Position numbers and translations under genes: made by a program. From positions 813,001-877,000 of the forward strand of contig NC_008783.1 of the NCBI RefSeq assembly GCF_000015445.1: a stretch of 64,000 nt of DNA, written 5' to 3'. Source of the stretch: Bartonella bacilliformis KC583 (lineage in GTDB: Bacteria > Pseudomonadota > Alphaproteobacteria > Rhizobiales > Rhizobiaceae). Below are positions 19,070-29,074 of the stretch, in pieces; within the stretch, counting starts at the first letter, position 1, and each line of letters begins with the position of its first letter. The notes beneath the pieces were generated by a model. That model ran no database searches, was not told the origin of the DNA, and saw only the letters and a list, made by a program, of their open reading frames with translations.

Positions 19070-19080
19070 GGTCATTAAAT

Positions 19081-20352
19081 ATGAGTATGAACTCGCAGCA
19101 AGAATTAATAAAAGTTGAAACCGATATCATCAATAATTTCAATCAACGTGTGAGCAACTTACCAGGCAATAAAGAAGTGCAGGCGGTACGCAGAAGGGCT
19201 ATTGAGTTATTTCAAAAAACAAAGTTGCCTTCACGCAAAATTGAAAATTGGCATTATACTAATCTACGTACTTTATTGAAATCTGTTAGTGACTTTTCAG
19301 AAATAAATAATAAAAAATTGGTCAATCCATTACTTTCAGAAAATATTATTTTTTCTATCCAAAATGGTAAAGCACTCACACAATCAAAAATAGCGAATAT
19401 TACAGTAAAAAAAATTGCAGATCTATTAGAAGAAAATGATACAAAAATAATAGATCAAGTGATTGCTGATGACGATTTTATCGGGCAATTAAATACAGCT
19501 TTTGTTACAGATGGTTGGATTTTTCAAATTCCTGAAAATACAAAATTAGATATCCCAATCGAGTTACAAAATATTCAAATGAGTGGGCAATCGCATATTT
19601 TTTCAGAAATTAAGGTTGAAAAAAACAGTCAAATTACAATGATTGAACGCCAAATTGGTAACGACCAAAATAGCCTTGTCAGTTCTATATGTTCACTGAA
19701 TGTTGCAGCGCATAGTGATGTTACATGGATCCTTATCCGAGATCGAGGAATGAATTCTACACAATTTGGTCGATTTCGTGCTGTGCTTGGTGAAAATGCT
19801 AAATTATCACTTTATATAATTAATATAGGTAGCCAGCTTAATCGTCAGGAAATTGATATAGAATTACAGGAAAAAGAAGCTGATTTTCAATTGCGTGTAA
19901 TCAATTTATTATCTGGGCAAACGCATAGTGATATTACAATGAATGTTCTCCACGTTGAAGAGGGGACAACCTCAACGGAAATCATACGCAATGTTATCAC
20001 GGATAAGGCTCATGGTGTTTTTCAAGGAATGATACGTGTTGCAAAAAAAGCTCAAAAAACAGATGCACGTATGGCTTGTAATAGTCTTATCCTTTCAGAT
20101 GATGCAGAATTTTATGCAAAACCTGAGCTAGAGATTTTCGCTGATGATGTTTCTTGTGGTCATGGTGCAACGGTTACTAAAATTAACCGTGACCATCTTT
20201 TTTATCTAATGGCACGTGGTATTTCCTTTAAAACAGCTCGCGCACTTCTAATTAAGGGGTTTGTTTCAGAATTAATTGATGACATCAATCAAGATGACGT
20301 CCAAACTATTTTGAATAATATTCTTAGTAACTGGTTAAACAAAAATGTCTAA
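19081..20352 (+). CDS. sufD: Fe-S assembly protein SufD
   Basis: Partner of SufB in the scaffold complex, a 423-residue right-handed beta-helix protein. The N-terminal half is variable (RKIENWHYTNLRTLL is conserved) and the C-terminal half has the typical VFQGMIRVAKKAQKTDARM, FYAKPELEIFADDVSCGHGA and LFYLMARGIS segments; this SCGHGA histidine is implicated in cluster formation in the family. ATG 19081 follows GAGG with nine bases of spacing. An upstream in-frame TTG at 19066 overlaps sufC and is not needed. Confidence 0.96.
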   Translation: MSMNSQQELIKVETDIINNFNQRVSNLPGNKEVQAVRRRAIELFQKTKLPSRKIENWHYTNLRTLLKSVSDFSEINNKKLVNPLLSENIIFSIQNGKALTQSKIANITVKKIADLLEENDTKIIDQVIADDDFIGQLNTAFVTDGWIFQIPENTKLDIPIELQNIQMSGQSHIFSEIKVEKNSQITMIERQIGNDQNSLVSSICSLNVAAHSDVTWILIRDRGMNSTQFGRFRAVLGENAKLSLYIINIGSQLNRQEIDIELQEKEADFQLRVINLLSGQTHSDITMNVLHVEEGTTSTEIIRNVITDKAHGVFQGMIRVAKKAQKTDARMACNSLILSDDAEFYAKPELEIFADDVSCGHGATVTKINRDHLFYLMARGISFKTARALLIKGFVSELIDDINQDDVQTILNNILSNWLNKNV

Positions 20353-20361
20353 GGCAAAAAA

Positions 20362-21606
20362 ATGGAAAATTACACACAAACATTAAATTATAATGTAGAA
20401 GAAATTCGACGTGATTTTCCTATTTTGCATCATACTATTTATGGTAAGCGATTAGCTTATCTTGACAACGGGGCTTCTTCTCAAAAGCCACAACCAGTTC
20501 TCGATGCAATGAATAATATTCATCGAAGCAGTTATGCTAATGTACATCGAGGAATACATTTTTTATCAAATTCAGCAACACAATTTTATGAAAATTCTCG
20601 TGAAACGGTTCGTGCTTTTTTAAATGCACAAACAGTTGAAGAAGTTATTTTTACTAAAAATGCAACAGAAGCTATCAATACCGTGGCTTATGGCTGGGGA
20701 ATGTCTAGATTGAGTGAAGGTGATGAAATCATCCTCACGATCATGGAACATCATTCAAATATCATTCCCTGGCATTTTATCCGTGAACGCAAAGGTGTTA
20801 AGCTTGTTTTTGTGCCCGTTGATGAAGATGGTATTTTACACATTGAAGATATTCAAAAAGCTTTCAGTAATAAAACTCGGCTTGTTGCTATTACTCATAT
20901 GTCGAATGTATTGGGAACTGTCCCCCCTGTTAAAGAGATAGTAAAGCTAGCGCACCAAAATGCTGTTCCCGTCCTTATCGATGGTTCTCAGGGAGTTGTG
21001 CATTTAACAGTTGATATGCAAGATCTTGATTGTGATTGGTATGTTTTTACCGGTCATAAGATTTATGGTCCTACAGGTATCGGTGTTCTTTATGGGAAAA
21101 AATCTCGCTTAGAAGAGATGCATCCTTTTCAAGGAGGAGGGGAGATGATCGAGGAGATAACAGTTGATCAAGTTTCCTACAACTCTCTTCCATATCGTTT
21201 TGAAGCTGGAACTCCTCCTATAGTAGAGGCTGTTGGATTGGCTACTGCTATTAATTACATAGATGAAAAAAATAAAAATTCTATTCATGCACATGAAATG
21301 GAACTTTTGGCTTATGTGCATGAAAGGCTTGAAACAGTTAAATCATTGCGTATTTATGGTCGTGCTCCTAATAAGGGACCTATCGTATCTTTTACAATTG
21401 AAGGCATTCATCCACATGATATCGCAATGTTTATTGATCGAGAAGGTATTGCTATACGTGCAGGAACACATTGCGCACAGCCTCTATTACAACATTTTGG
21501 CTCAACATCAACTTGCCGTGCATCATTAGCCATGTATAATAATCACGAAGATGTTGATCAACTAGTTAAAGCATTAGAAAAAGCAAGGACATTTTTTAAT
21601 GGATAA
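20362..21606 (+). CDS. sufS: Cysteine desulfurase SufS
   Basis: Group II PLP cysteine desulfurase supplying sulfur to SufBCD. The 414-residue protein has LDNGASSQKPQPVLDA, TKNATEAINTVAY, the PLP lysine in FTGHKIYGPTGIG and the active cysteine in STSTCRASLAMYNN. It starts nine bases after sufD with AAGG upstream, and its last eight bases overlap the next gene. SufS normally needs SufE or SufU to speed sulfur transfer; neither gene is in this window. Confidence 0.97.
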   Translation: MENYTQTLNYNVEEIRRDFPILHHTIYGKRLAYLDNGASSQKPQPVLDAMNNIHRSSYANVHRGIHFLSNSATQFYENSRETVRAFLNAQTVEEVIFTKNATEAINTVAYGWGMSRLSEGDEIILTIMEHHSNIIPWHFIRERKGVKLVFVPVDEDGILHIEDIQKAFSNKTRLVAITHMSNVLGTVPPVKEIVKLAHQNAVPVLIDGSQGVVHLTVDMQDLDCDWYVFTGHKIYGPTGIGVLYGKKSRLEEMHPFQGGGEMIEEITVDQVSYNSLPYRFEAGTPPIVEAVGLATAINYIDEKNKNSIHAHEMELLAYVHERLETVKSLRIYGRAPNKGPIVSFTIEGIHPHDIAMFIDREGIAIRAGTHCAQPLLQHFGSTSTCRASLAMYNNHEDVDQLVKALEKARTFFNG

Positions 21607-22000
21607 ACCAATTGAAGCATGTGATTCTGCTCAATCAGTTGATATAGAAGGCGGAAAAGAAAAAGCTTATATATCAACAATCCCAGCAGCTGAAATTGAT
21701 CGTATGACGAATGATATCATTGCTGCTCTTAAAACTATTTATGATCCGGAAATTCCTGCTGATATTTATGAACTAGGGTTGATTTATCGTATTGATATTG
21801 AAGATGATCGTTCAGTAAAAATTGAAATGACACTCACAGCACCTGGTTGTCCTGTTGCAGGTGAAATGCCAGGCTGGGTAGAAAATGCTGTGAGTGCAGT
21901 TGAGGGTGTTTTAGGAGTTGAAGTGGTCATGACATTTGACCCACCATGGACACCCGATTTTATGTCAGAAGAGGCGCAAGTCTCTACCGGATTATACTAA
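21599..22000 (+). CDS. sufT: SufT-like Fe-S maturation protein (MIP18/DUF59 family)
   Basis: A 133-residue protein with the DUF59 core: IIAALKTIYDPEIPADIYELGLIYRIDI, then the MTLTAPGCPVAGEMPGW segment with the conserved cysteine, and VVMTFDPPWTPDFMSEEA at the end. Such proteins help deliver Fe-S clusters to client enzymes. Its start overlaps the last eight bases of sufS, so it is translationally coupled. In many relatives an A-type carrier (sufA) follows, but nothing of that kind is present before the tRNA gene. Confidence 0.92.
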   Translation: MDKPIEACDSAQSVDIEGGKEKAYISTIPAAEIDRMTNDIIAALKTIYDPEIPADIYELGLIYRIDIEDDRSVKIEMTLTAPGCPVAGEMPGWVENAVSAVEGVLGVEVVMTFDPPWTPDFMSEEAQVSTGLY

Positions 22001-22036
22001 AATTTTTCTAAATAAAAAGCATAAAGCACTTTTCTT

Positions 22037-22071
22037 CAATGTGAATCTCACCAAAAGGTATCTTCACATTG
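22037..22071 (+). terminator. Hairpin after the suf operon
   Basis: CAATGTGAA (22037-22045) pairs with TTCACATTG (22063-22071) with a 17-base loop, followed by GTCAGCTTTT. It lies 37 bases after the sufT stop. The U run is short, so it is a probable rather than certain terminator. Confidence 0.5.
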
Positions 22072-22269
22072 TCAGCTTTTAGCTTATAGATTTTACTTAA
22101 GTTGCGTCTGCAAATAAAGAGGGTTTTATGCTCGAGATTTAACGAGCAGATCATTGAGAAATGCTATCAATCAAAATATCTATAAAGAAAGAACTGATCG
22201 TTTAAAATGACAATTTTTAGAAAAATGGTAAGCCAAAATTTTTTTAGAAAGGGGGAGGTCATATTAGTG

Positions 22270-22359
22270 TGGCGGAGGGGGTGGGATTCGAACCCACGGT
22301 ACAGTCTCCTGCACGCCGGTTTTCAAGACCGGTGCCTTAAACCGCTCGGCCACCCCTCC
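22270..22359 (-). tRNA. tRNA-Ser (TGA anticodon)
   Basis: A full class II tRNA of 90 bases including an encoded CCA at 22270-22272. The acceptor GGAGGGG pairs with CCCCTCC, with discriminator G. The anticodon stem CCGGT/ACCGG holds the seven-base loop CTTGAAA, giving anticodon TGA. A long variable arm and the T-arm GGTTCGAATCC are present. Serine is also the class expected for this acceptor and variable arm. Confidence 0.96.
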
Positions 22360-22380
22360 AAAACATTTTCAAGATACACG

Positions 22381-22408
22381 CTTTTACAGGGTTCTTGCCA
22401 AAGGTCAA
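22381..22408 (-). promoter_or_regulatory. Candidate promoter of tRNA-Ser
   Basis: On the minus strand TTGACC (22408-22403) is followed 16 bases later by TAAAAG (22386-22381), about 21 bases before the tRNA 5' end. This matches the housekeeping promoter layout used by stable RNA genes in alphaproteobacteria. Confidence 0.5.
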
Positions 22409-22541
22409 CCACCCAAATACAATTCTGAACATTTTTAATGTAATTATTTTTGTCCTTTGATCAATATTTATTTTTAATTTGTAAGATATTTTAATACAAC
22501 CTAAAAGTGTGTTCTTTTAATTATCAATAACACATCCGTTT

Positions 22542-23756
22542 TTAAGTGATTTTTCTTGTAAATAGTCGCATCACTTCCTTTAATCCATAACCGGGATGTA
22601 TTCCTTCTCGCATAAAAAAATTACGTAACGGCGAAAAATTACGTAATAACTCAAATCCAATGCTTCGCATAATATGAATAAGAAACATATTAGAAAGCAG
22701 AGTACAATTTAGTGCATGAACAGATGCTGCATGAATAAATATATCAGGTTTACGATATCGATTATAATAGGAAATAATCGTCTTAGGATTAAAATCAGAG
22801 GCTTTATTAGATAAAATATCAATTAAAGTTTGAACATCGCGAAATCCCAAATTTAATCCTTGTGCTCCAATAGGAGGAAAAACATGAGCGGCTTCTCCTA
22901 CTAAAATTGTTCGATTAGCAGCAAAACAACTCGCAATAAGACCTAAGAGAGGGTAGGCTTGAACTGCTGTGTCTACTGTTATCTTACCGAGCATTGATTG
23001 CATTTTATCTTCAATCATTTTAGCAATCACTTCAGGCTTCATATTCAATAATTCTTTAGCATGAATGAGATTAGAAACCCATACAAGACTAGATCTATTT
23101 CCTGGTAAAGGAACTTGTGTAAAAGGACCATCTTTTGTATGAAATTCATTCGATATATTATTATGAGGCAAAGTATGTAAAAAATTTAAGATAAGAGCTG
23201 TTTGTGGATAGTTCCATTGTTTCACATTAATTCCAGCTGCTTGCCGTGCTAAAGAGTTCCGTCCATCAGCTGCAATAATAAGTGATGCTTGAACTAACTG
23301 ACCATCTGAAAGAGTAACACATACATGATCTTGTTGATGATGAAAGGATTTTGCTAAAGAAGAAAACTTTACAATATCTGGTTTATGCGTGATGGCATGC
23401 ATTAAAGCATTGTTTAGTGTGGAATTAGGTATATTATAACCAAAAAATTCTTCATTAATCTCAGAAGAATAAAAACTTATAGTAGGAGAGCGTATAATCC
23501 TAGATGTTGCATCAGTAATTCTTATTGAGGATAAAGCTGCAGCATGACATTTGATAGTATCCCAAATGTTAAGCTTTTGAAGCATACGAATTGCTGGCAT
23601 CATAAGAGCAGATGTCCTTAGTTCATTCGTATGGAGAGGCAAACCAATAAGAGAAACAGAATAACCTTCGTGTGCAAGATTAAGCGCTGTTAGCATACCA
23701 ACTGGACCTGTACCAATAACAGCTATATCGCTATGTCCGTTTTTTTTAGATATCAC
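22542..23756 (-). CDS. FAD-dependent monooxygenase, UbiH/VisC family
   Basis: Flavin hydroxylase of the family that hydroxylates the ubiquinone ring. The 404-residue protein has the N-terminal FAD-binding GTGPVGMLTALNLA, the DG motif region in SLIIAADGRNSLAR and the second FAD motif ILVGEAAHVFPPIGAQGLNLGFRDV. The frame opens with GTG at 23756. Whether it acts at C5, C6 or more than one position of the ring cannot be told from the sequence; alphaproteobacterial UbiH/UbiL/UbiM enzymes overlap in specificity. It lies alone between the tRNA gene and the divergent pcs. Confidence 0.85.
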   Translation of the reverse strand: MISKKNGHSDIAVIGTGPVGMLTALNLAHEGYSVSLIGLPLHTNELRTSALMMPAIRMLQKLNIWDTIKCHAAALSSIRITDATSRIIRSPTISFYSSEINEEFFGYNIPNSTLNNALMHAITHKPDIVKFSSLAKSFHHQQDHVCVTLSDGQLVQASLIIAADGRNSLARQAAGINVKQWNYPQTALILNFLHTLPHNNISNEFHTKDGPFTQVPLPGNRSSLVWVSNLIHAKELLNMKPEVIAKMIEDKMQSMLGKITVDTAVQAYPLLGLIASCFAANRTILVGEAAHVFPPIGAQGLNLGFRDVQTLIDILSNKASDFNPKTIISYYNRYRKPDIFIHAASVHALNCTLLSNMFLIHIMRSIGFELLRNFSPLRNFFMREGIHPGYGLKEVMRLFTRKIT

Positions 23757-23939
23757 AATAATTTAATTCTTTTTAATTTATCAATTATTTTAAAGACAAA
23801 AAAAGTATTTTTTTCTTATTGCATAACCTAATAAATATTACGATACAAAAAAGTAATAAATTTTGTATTTTTTTATAGATCAATCATACAAAAAAAATAA
23901 TATAGTCATAGGGTATGGGGGTAGATAAAGAGTTGAGAA

Positions 23940-24701
23940 ATGAGAATAAAAAAATTGAAACTTAAATCAAACTGTTTGTGCAAAAAAACAATAATAGCAC
24001 CACAAGCGAGAGCTTTTTCTGTCCACTTGCTAACAGCTTCAGGTTCATTTTTAGCATTTCTTTCTTTAATATCTGCATCTGAAAAAGAGTGGATTACTAT
24101 GTTTTGTTGGCTTGGACTTGCTCTTCTTATTGATGGAATCGATGGGCCAATTGCACGCAAACTTGATGTTAAATCTGTACTGCCAACGTGGTCTGGTGAA
24201 TTATTAGATAACATTATTGATTATGTAACTTATGTTTTAATCCCAGCTTTTGCGCTTTATCAAAGCGGTTTTATGGAACCAGGATTATCGTTTTTATTAA
24301 GTGCTATTGTTGTTATTTCTTCAGCTATCTACTACGCAGATACTGAAATGAAAACAAAAGAGAATTTTTTTAAAGGATTTCCTGTAGTTTGGAATATGAT
24401 GCTTTTCATGCTTTTTGTGGTAAAGCCAGGAGAATGGATTGTTTTTATCACTGTTTTGCTTTCAGCAATTCTTTCTTTTTTACCGATTTATTTTATTCAT
24501 CCAGTAAGAGTTATTCGTTTACGCATGTTTAATCTTCCAATTTTTCTTATATGGTGTGTTTTCGGCGCTGCTGCACTTTATTATCAGTTTAATACCCCAT
24601 ATTGGGTTAAGGTTGGAATTTCAATTACTGGCATCTATATTTACTGTATTGGGGCTATCATGCAGTTATTCCCCAAATTAGGTGCACAAAAGAATAATTA
24701 G
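23940..24701 (+). CDS. pcs: Phosphatidylcholine synthase
   Basis: Membrane enzyme condensing CDP-diacylglycerol with choline to make phosphatidylcholine, a route typical of host-associated alphaproteobacteria that take choline from the host. The 253-residue protein has the CDP-alcohol phosphotransferase signature as DGIDGPIARKLD, then GELLDNIIDYVTYVLIPAF, with the spaced aspartates in place, and seven or so hydrophobic helices. The choline-specific form is indicated by overall length and the long C-terminal membrane region. The start is ATG 23940 with a weak site. The gene is convergent with the metallohydrolase. Confidence 0.92.
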   Translation: MRIKKLKLKSNCLCKKTIIAPQARAFSVHLLTASGSFLAFLSLISASEKEWITMFCWLGLALLIDGIDGPIARKLDVKSVLPTWSGELLDNIIDYVTYVLIPAFALYQSGFMEPGLSFLLSAIVVISSAIYYADTEMKTKENFFKGFPVVWNMMLFMLFVVKPGEWIVFITVLLSAILSFLPIYFIHPVRVIRLRMFNLPIFLIWCVFGAAALYYQFNTPYWVKVGISITGIYIYCIGAIMQLFPKLGAQKNN

Positions 24702-24808
24702 ATAAATATTTCAGAGCATATTTTTTGTGTGTTTATTAAAAAGTTCCATAATATATATTATGCAATTACAAGATAAACACTGTACGGTAGCAGCTTGTTT
24801 CTTTTACT

Positions 24809-25624
24809 CTAATTTTCAGCTTCAATTTCAAAGCTAAGTCCTTGATATGCTGGTTCAACATGCGATGGAACGTATTTTATAATATCGTCATAATCTAGCG
24901 AATTATCCATATGTGTTAATATCGCTCGTTTGGGCTTAAGATAATTTATCCAATATAATGCTTGATCAACCGAAAAATGACTAGGATGAGGTTTAAATTG
25001 AAGAGCATCAATAATTAAAACATCCAAATTCATAAGACCTGGAAGTATTTTTTCAGGAAATTGGTTCACATCTGTGCAATAAGCAACATTGCAAATACGA
25101 AAACCCAAAGAATGAATAGTACCATGAATCTGTAAATGTGTGTTAAAAGTAATCTCTCCACCCTGCCCGCTAATTGTGAATTTACTCTCTTCATCTATAA
25201 GATGCGCTTTTAAAATGGGAGAATAACATGATCCCTTTGGCGTTTGGAAGCAATAACCAAAAGCCTTATTAAGGTGCTCTAGCGTGAATGCGTTTGCATA
25301 AATATCTATTAAACACTTTTGTGCAAGTGCATAGCTACGTAAATCGTTAATACCATGGGTGTGATCTGCATGAGGATGCGTGTAAATAGCAGCATTAAGA
25401 TGGCTAACACGCATATCTAACATTTGTGATCGAAAATCTGGACCAGTATCAATAATAACAGTTGTTTTTAAGCCTGATTTTTGAATTCTCTCAACTAATA
25501 AAGAAGTTCTATAACGCTTATTTTTAGGATTATTCGGATCACACGCTCCCCAAAAACCATTAGGACGCGGAACTCCTGGTGATGAACCACAACCCAATAT
25601 CGTAAATCGGTAGCAATCAGACAT
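24809..25624 (-). CDS. Metallo-beta-lactamase fold hydrolase (PhnP-like)
   Basis: A 271-residue cytosolic metallohydrolase with the metal motif HPHADH at residues 83-88 in YTHPHADHTHGINDLR, an N-terminal ILGCGSSPGVPRP typical of this COG1235 group, a later DVLIIDALQFKPHPSHFS and a terminal ILTHMDNSLDYD. Relatives cleave cyclic phosphodiesters, but the substrate here is unknown. It starts 10 bases after the tatD stop and belongs to the tmk-holB-metG-tatD run. Confidence 0.87.
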   Translation of the reverse strand: MSDCYRFTILGCGSSPGVPRPNGFWGACDPNNPKNKRYRTSLLVERIQKSGLKTTVIIDTGPDFRSQMLDMRVSHLNAAIYTHPHADHTHGINDLRSYALAQKCLIDIYANAFTLEHLNKAFGYCFQTPKGSCYSPILKAHLIDEESKFTISGQGGEITFNTHLQIHGTIHSLGFRICNVAYCTDVNQFPEKILPGLMNLDVLIIDALQFKPHPSHFSVDQALYWINYLKPKRAILTHMDNSLDYDDIIKYVPSHVEPAYQGLSFEIEAEN

Positions 25625-25634
25625 TCTTTTTATC

Positions 25635-26411
25635 TTATTTCATTTTACTAAACAAACGAAAGGCATTTTGTGTTGTGATCTGAGCCGTTTCTTCAATGCT
25701 CAAACCAAGAATTTCAGCTAGCACAGCTGCAGTATAACATACAAAAGATGGCTCATTTATTTTGCCACGATGAGGCATTGGTGCTAAAAATGGCGCATCT
25801 GTTTCAACTAATAAACGTTCATGAGGTACACTCTTTGCTATTTCACGAATTTTAAGTGCATTTTTAAATGTGAGAATACCTGAAAAAGATACATACCCAC
25901 CAAGTTCAATACCAGCACGAGCAAGCCGCGTTCCAGATGAATAGCAATGAAGAATAAAGGGAAACTCCCCCTCCTTCATTTGTTCATATAATATTTGCTC
26001 CATATCTGTATCAGCATTGCGTGAATGAATAACAAGAGGTAGCTGTGTCTCTCGAGAAGCAATAATATGTTCTAGAAAGCTTTTTTTTTGCTCTTGCGGT
26101 GAAGAATAATCATAATGATAATCAAGTCCAGCTTCACCTAATGCAACAATTTTAGAATGCTTTGATAAGTGAATAAGGTCTTCAGCTTTAATATTTTGTT
26201 CTTCATGCGCATTATTGGGGTGTGTTCCAACAGAACAAAAAATTTGATCATAATTTTGTGCAATCATTAAAAGCTTATCCAATTTATGAACATATGTTGA
26301 AATCGTTATCATACGTCCAATATCAGAAGTTAGAGCTCGTTGAATAACACCATCTAAATCTTGTGCAAAATCTTCAAAATCAAGATGGCAGTGTGTATCA
26401 ATTAGCATCAT
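25635..26411 (-). CDS. TatD family metal-dependent hydrolase
   Basis: A 258-residue TIM-barrel deoxyribonuclease of the TatD family, thought to trim DNA ends; some members act as D-aminoacyl-tRNA deacylases. Metal ligands are seen in [41 protein letters not shown] and [11 protein letters not shown]. The start is ATG 26411, with AAGGG eight bases before it; the frame extends further upstream inside metG, but that part has no family similarity. The gene overlaps the metG end by 14 bases. Confidence 0.93.
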   Translation of the reverse strand: MMLIDTHCHLDFEDFAQDLDGVIQRALTSDIGRMITISTYVHKLDKLLMIAQNYDQIFCSVGTHPNNAHEEQNIKAEDLIHLSKHSKIVALGEAGLDYHYDYSSPQEQKKSFLEHIIASRETQLPLVIHSRNADTDMEQILYEQMKEGEFPFILHCYSSGTRLARAGIELGGYVSFSGILTFKNALKIREIAKSVPHERLLVETDAPFLAPMPHRGKINEPSFVCYTAAVLAEILGLSIEETAQITTQNAFRLFSKMK

Positions 26412-27957
26412 GAATATCACCCTTTTCAAGGATATATCGAGGAAAAATTGCTTCTGGTGGTGGAAGATCAGTCCCTTCCTCAATCCTTAAACTGCTTATA
26501 TGGTGCAACAATCGATTGTCTTCAGGAATGGCAAGACTGTCAAGAAGCTTAGCAGCTGATTGCGGAATGAAAGGCAAAAGCATAATACCTATCCGTCGCA
26601 AACTTTCCACAGTTACATAAAGAACTGTACAAAATCTTTTTGGATTATTTTTACGTAAACTCCAAGGTTCTTCACTAGCAAAATAGCGATTAGCATTTGC
26701 TATAACTGAAAAAATAGCTGAAAGTGCTAAATGTGGTGCCTGACATGACATGGTTTGGCGTGCTACTTCAAGCGCTTGAAGAGATTGTTCCAAAAGCTGT
26801 TGATCCTGAGTTAAAAATGTATCTGGAACAGGAACTTTTGCATCGCAATTCTTTTGCAGCATAGACAAAGAGCGTTGTGCCAAATTCCCAAGATCATTAG
26901 CAAGATCTGCATTGACACGGTTAACCAAACTATCATGGCTATAACTACCGTCCTGCCCGAATGGTACTTCACGAAGGAAAAAATAACGCACTTGATCAAC
27001 ACCATAATGATCAATCATTTTAAAAGGATCAACGACATTTCCGATAGACTTTGACATCTTTTCACCGCGGTTGAACAAAAAACCATGTGCAAAAATACGC
27101 TTAGGCAATTCAATTCCCGCTGATAGTAAAAATGCTGGCCAATAAATTGCGTGAAAACGAATAATGTCTTTACCAACGACATGAACATTAGCAGGCCAGT
27201 AATCACGTTTTTGCGCAGTATTATCAAAAAAGCCAATGGCTGTAAGATAATTTGTCAGTGCATCAACCCAGACATACATCACATGCTCTGGATTATTAGG
27301 AACAGAGACTCCCCAATTGAAATTAATCCGTGAAATAGAAATATCTTTCAAGCCTGATTTAACAAAACTTATAATCTCGTTACGTCGTTCATTAGGACCA
27401 ATAAAATCAGGATATTTTTCATAATGTTCAAGCAGAGCGTCTCCATAACGAGAAAGTCTAAAAAAATAACTTTCTTCTTCATTCCATTCAACTGGAGATC
27501 CTAGCTCTTTCTCACAACGGATTCCGTTTTCTCTAATTTCAGTATCCTTTTGCTCATAATAAGATTCTTGGCGAACTGAATACCAACCAGCATAGCGATC
27601 AAGATAAATATCGCCATTGGCTTCCATTTTTTTCCACATCACTTGACAGGTTTGATGATGCCGCTCTTCCGTTGTGCGAATAAAATCATCGTTAGAGCAA
27701 TTTAATGCCGTTAGCATTTTTTGAAAAAGAGCACTATTACGATCGGCAAGTTGTTGAGGTGTTATATTTAACGCTTCTGCTGTTTTTTGCATCTTGAGAC
27801 CGTGTTCATCTGTACCAGATAGAAAAAATACATTTTTTCTATCTAATCTCTGAAAACGGGCTAATGCATCACTTGCAATAGCATTATAAGCATGCCCAAT
27901 ATGCGGAGCGCCATTAGGATAAAAAATTGGAGTTGTTATATAATACGTATCAGACAT
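26398..27957 (-). CDS. metG: Methionyl-tRNA synthetase
   Basis: Class I synthetase charging tRNA-Met. The 519-residue protein has PHIGHAYN (HIGH), [23 protein letters not shown] and KMSKSIGNV. It ends with the anticodon-binding helical domain and has no C-terminal dimerisation or EMAP domain, the short form usual in alphaproteobacteria. Zinc knuckle cysteines are absent in the connective peptide ([13 protein letters not shown]), as in the MetRS2 type. ATG 27957 (MSDTYY) is chosen; an in-frame upstream ATG at 27969 is possible. It sits between holB and tatD on one strand. Confidence 0.96.
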   Translation of the reverse strand: MSDTYYITTPIFYPNGAPHIGHAYNAIASDALARFQRLDRKNVFFLSGTDEHGLKMQKTAEALNITPQQLADRNSALFQKMLTALNCSNDDFIRTTEERHHQTCQVMWKKMEANGDIYLDRYAGWYSVRQESYYEQKDTEIRENGIRCEKELGSPVEWNEEESYFFRLSRYGDALLEHYEKYPDFIGPNERRNEIISFVKSGLKDISISRINFNWGVSVPNNPEHVMYVWVDALTNYLTAIGFFDNTAQKRDYWPANVHVVGKDIIRFHAIYWPAFLLSAGIELPKRIFAHGFLFNRGEKMSKSIGNVVDPFKMIDHYGVDQVRYFFLREVPFGQDGSYSHDSLVNRVNADLANDLGNLAQRSLSMLQKNCDAKVPVPDTFLTQDQQLLEQSLQALEVARQTMSCQAPHLALSAIFSVIANANRYFASEEPWSLRKNNPKRFCTVLYVTVESLRRIGIMLLPFIPQSAAKLLDSLAIPEDNRLLHHISSLRIEEGTDLPPPEAIFPRYILEKGDIHDAN

Positions 27958-28030
27958 GTTATTATCCACTTTAAAACGTAAGAAAAGAAATATAATGGCA
28001 TAACGCTTGTCATATTGTCATGGAAAAAGC

Positions 28031-29074
28031 TTACGTTTGTTGAATAATCTTATGAATTTTAAAAAGAAGATTGATAATAAATTGTTTTTTATCAAGATTA
28101 AATAACTGCATTTCTAATATTTCTTGATGAATATTCTGCCATATTTGCGCATATTTTTTTGATAAAGCAAGAGCTCCTTGCTCAGCGAAGAGGATAGCTT
28201 TTTTTTGAATCCTATCAAGAATTTCATCACAAAATTGTTGAAATTGGATATCCAAATCAAATGATGAAAGTGCTTGAGCAAGGTTATGGACAATAGCTAG
28301 GTTACAGGTAGATTGCTTGAAAAGATTATCAAGGGTTTTAGCAATTTCAAATCCACCATAGCTAATAAGTAATGCTGCTTTCCGAGGCCTACCTTCAGAT
28401 TTCTGAATAATCATTTTAACAGTTTCTTCATCGCTTAGCGCTTGCTTAGGTATAATATGCGAAATTACTTGTTTCATTTCGTCATCATGCAATGATCGCA
28501 ACAAAACTTGTTGGCATCGTGAACGAATCGTTGAAAGCAATTTTCTTGAAGAATGCGTAATAATAATGAATAAAGTTTTTTCTGGAGGTTCTTCAAGTGT
28601 TTTAAGAATTGCATTAGCGGCATTTCTATTCATATCATCTGCAGGATCAATGATAACAACACGCCACTCACCATTTCGCGATGTTTGCTTCAAGAAATAC
28701 ATCATATTGCGAATGTCATCAATTGATATACCTGTTTTGAATTTTTTTGTTTTTGAATCAAAACGACGTGCAACATAGACAAGATTAGGATGACTCCCCT
28801 GCGCAATTTGGCGCCATATAACTGAATCATACTCTGGTTGTAAAAATCCATTCTCTTGATTGCTTAAAATATTCCAAGCAAAGTGAAACGCCAACGTCGC
28901 TTTGCCAATTCCTCGCTCTCCTTCAAATAATAATGCGTGGTGTAAACGTTTTTCCTTACGAAGCTGAGCTAAAAAATGACGAACCTCTTCATGACCAATG
29001 ATAATATTATTTTGTAATGGCGATAAAATTCCTTCAATATCATCATGTTGGCGCAAAAAGTTAATATCGTTCAT
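28031..29074 (-). CDS. holB: DNA polymerase III subunit delta'
   Basis: Clamp-loader subunit of the replicative polymerase. The 347-residue protein has the AAA+ fold: a P-loop region LLFEGERGIGKATLAFHFA, the sensor region DPADDMNRNAANAILKTLEEP and the SRC motif in LLSTIRSRCQQVLLRSL. ATG 29074 overlaps the tmk stop in an ATGA junction, so the two are translationally coupled. The frame extends upstream into tmk without similarity. Zinc-binding cysteines of the DnaX type are absent, as usual for delta'. Confidence 0.92.
   Translation of the reverse strand: MNDINFLRQHDDIEGILSPLQNNIIIGHEEVRHFLAQLRKEKRLHHALLFEGERGIGKATLAFHFAWNILSNQENGFLQPEYDSVIWRQIAQGSHPNLVYVARRFDSKTKKFKTGISIDDIRNMMYFLKQTSRNGEWRVVIIDPADDMNRNAANAILKTLEEPPEKTLFIIITHSSRKLLSTIRSRCQQVLLRSLHDDEMKQVISHIIPKQALSDEETVKMIIQKSEGRPRKAALLISYGGFEIAKTLDNLFKQSTCNLAIVHNLAQALSSFDLDIQFQQFCDEILDRIQKKAILFAEQGALALSKKYAQIWQNIHQEILEMQLFNLDKKQFIINLLFKIHKIIQQT

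Noticed and set aside
22207..22428. Plus-strand frame across the tRNA-Ser gene
   Set aside because: It is the complement of the tRNA and its flanks; the tRNA fold is certain.
23200..23220. DnaA-box-like TGTGGATAG
   Set aside because: A single inexact copy inside a coding gene; no cluster of boxes or AT-rich unwinding region nearby.
24747..24762. AT palindrome between pcs and the metallohydrolase
   Set aside because: CATAATATATATTATG is pure AT repeat with no U run; too likely by chance in such composition.
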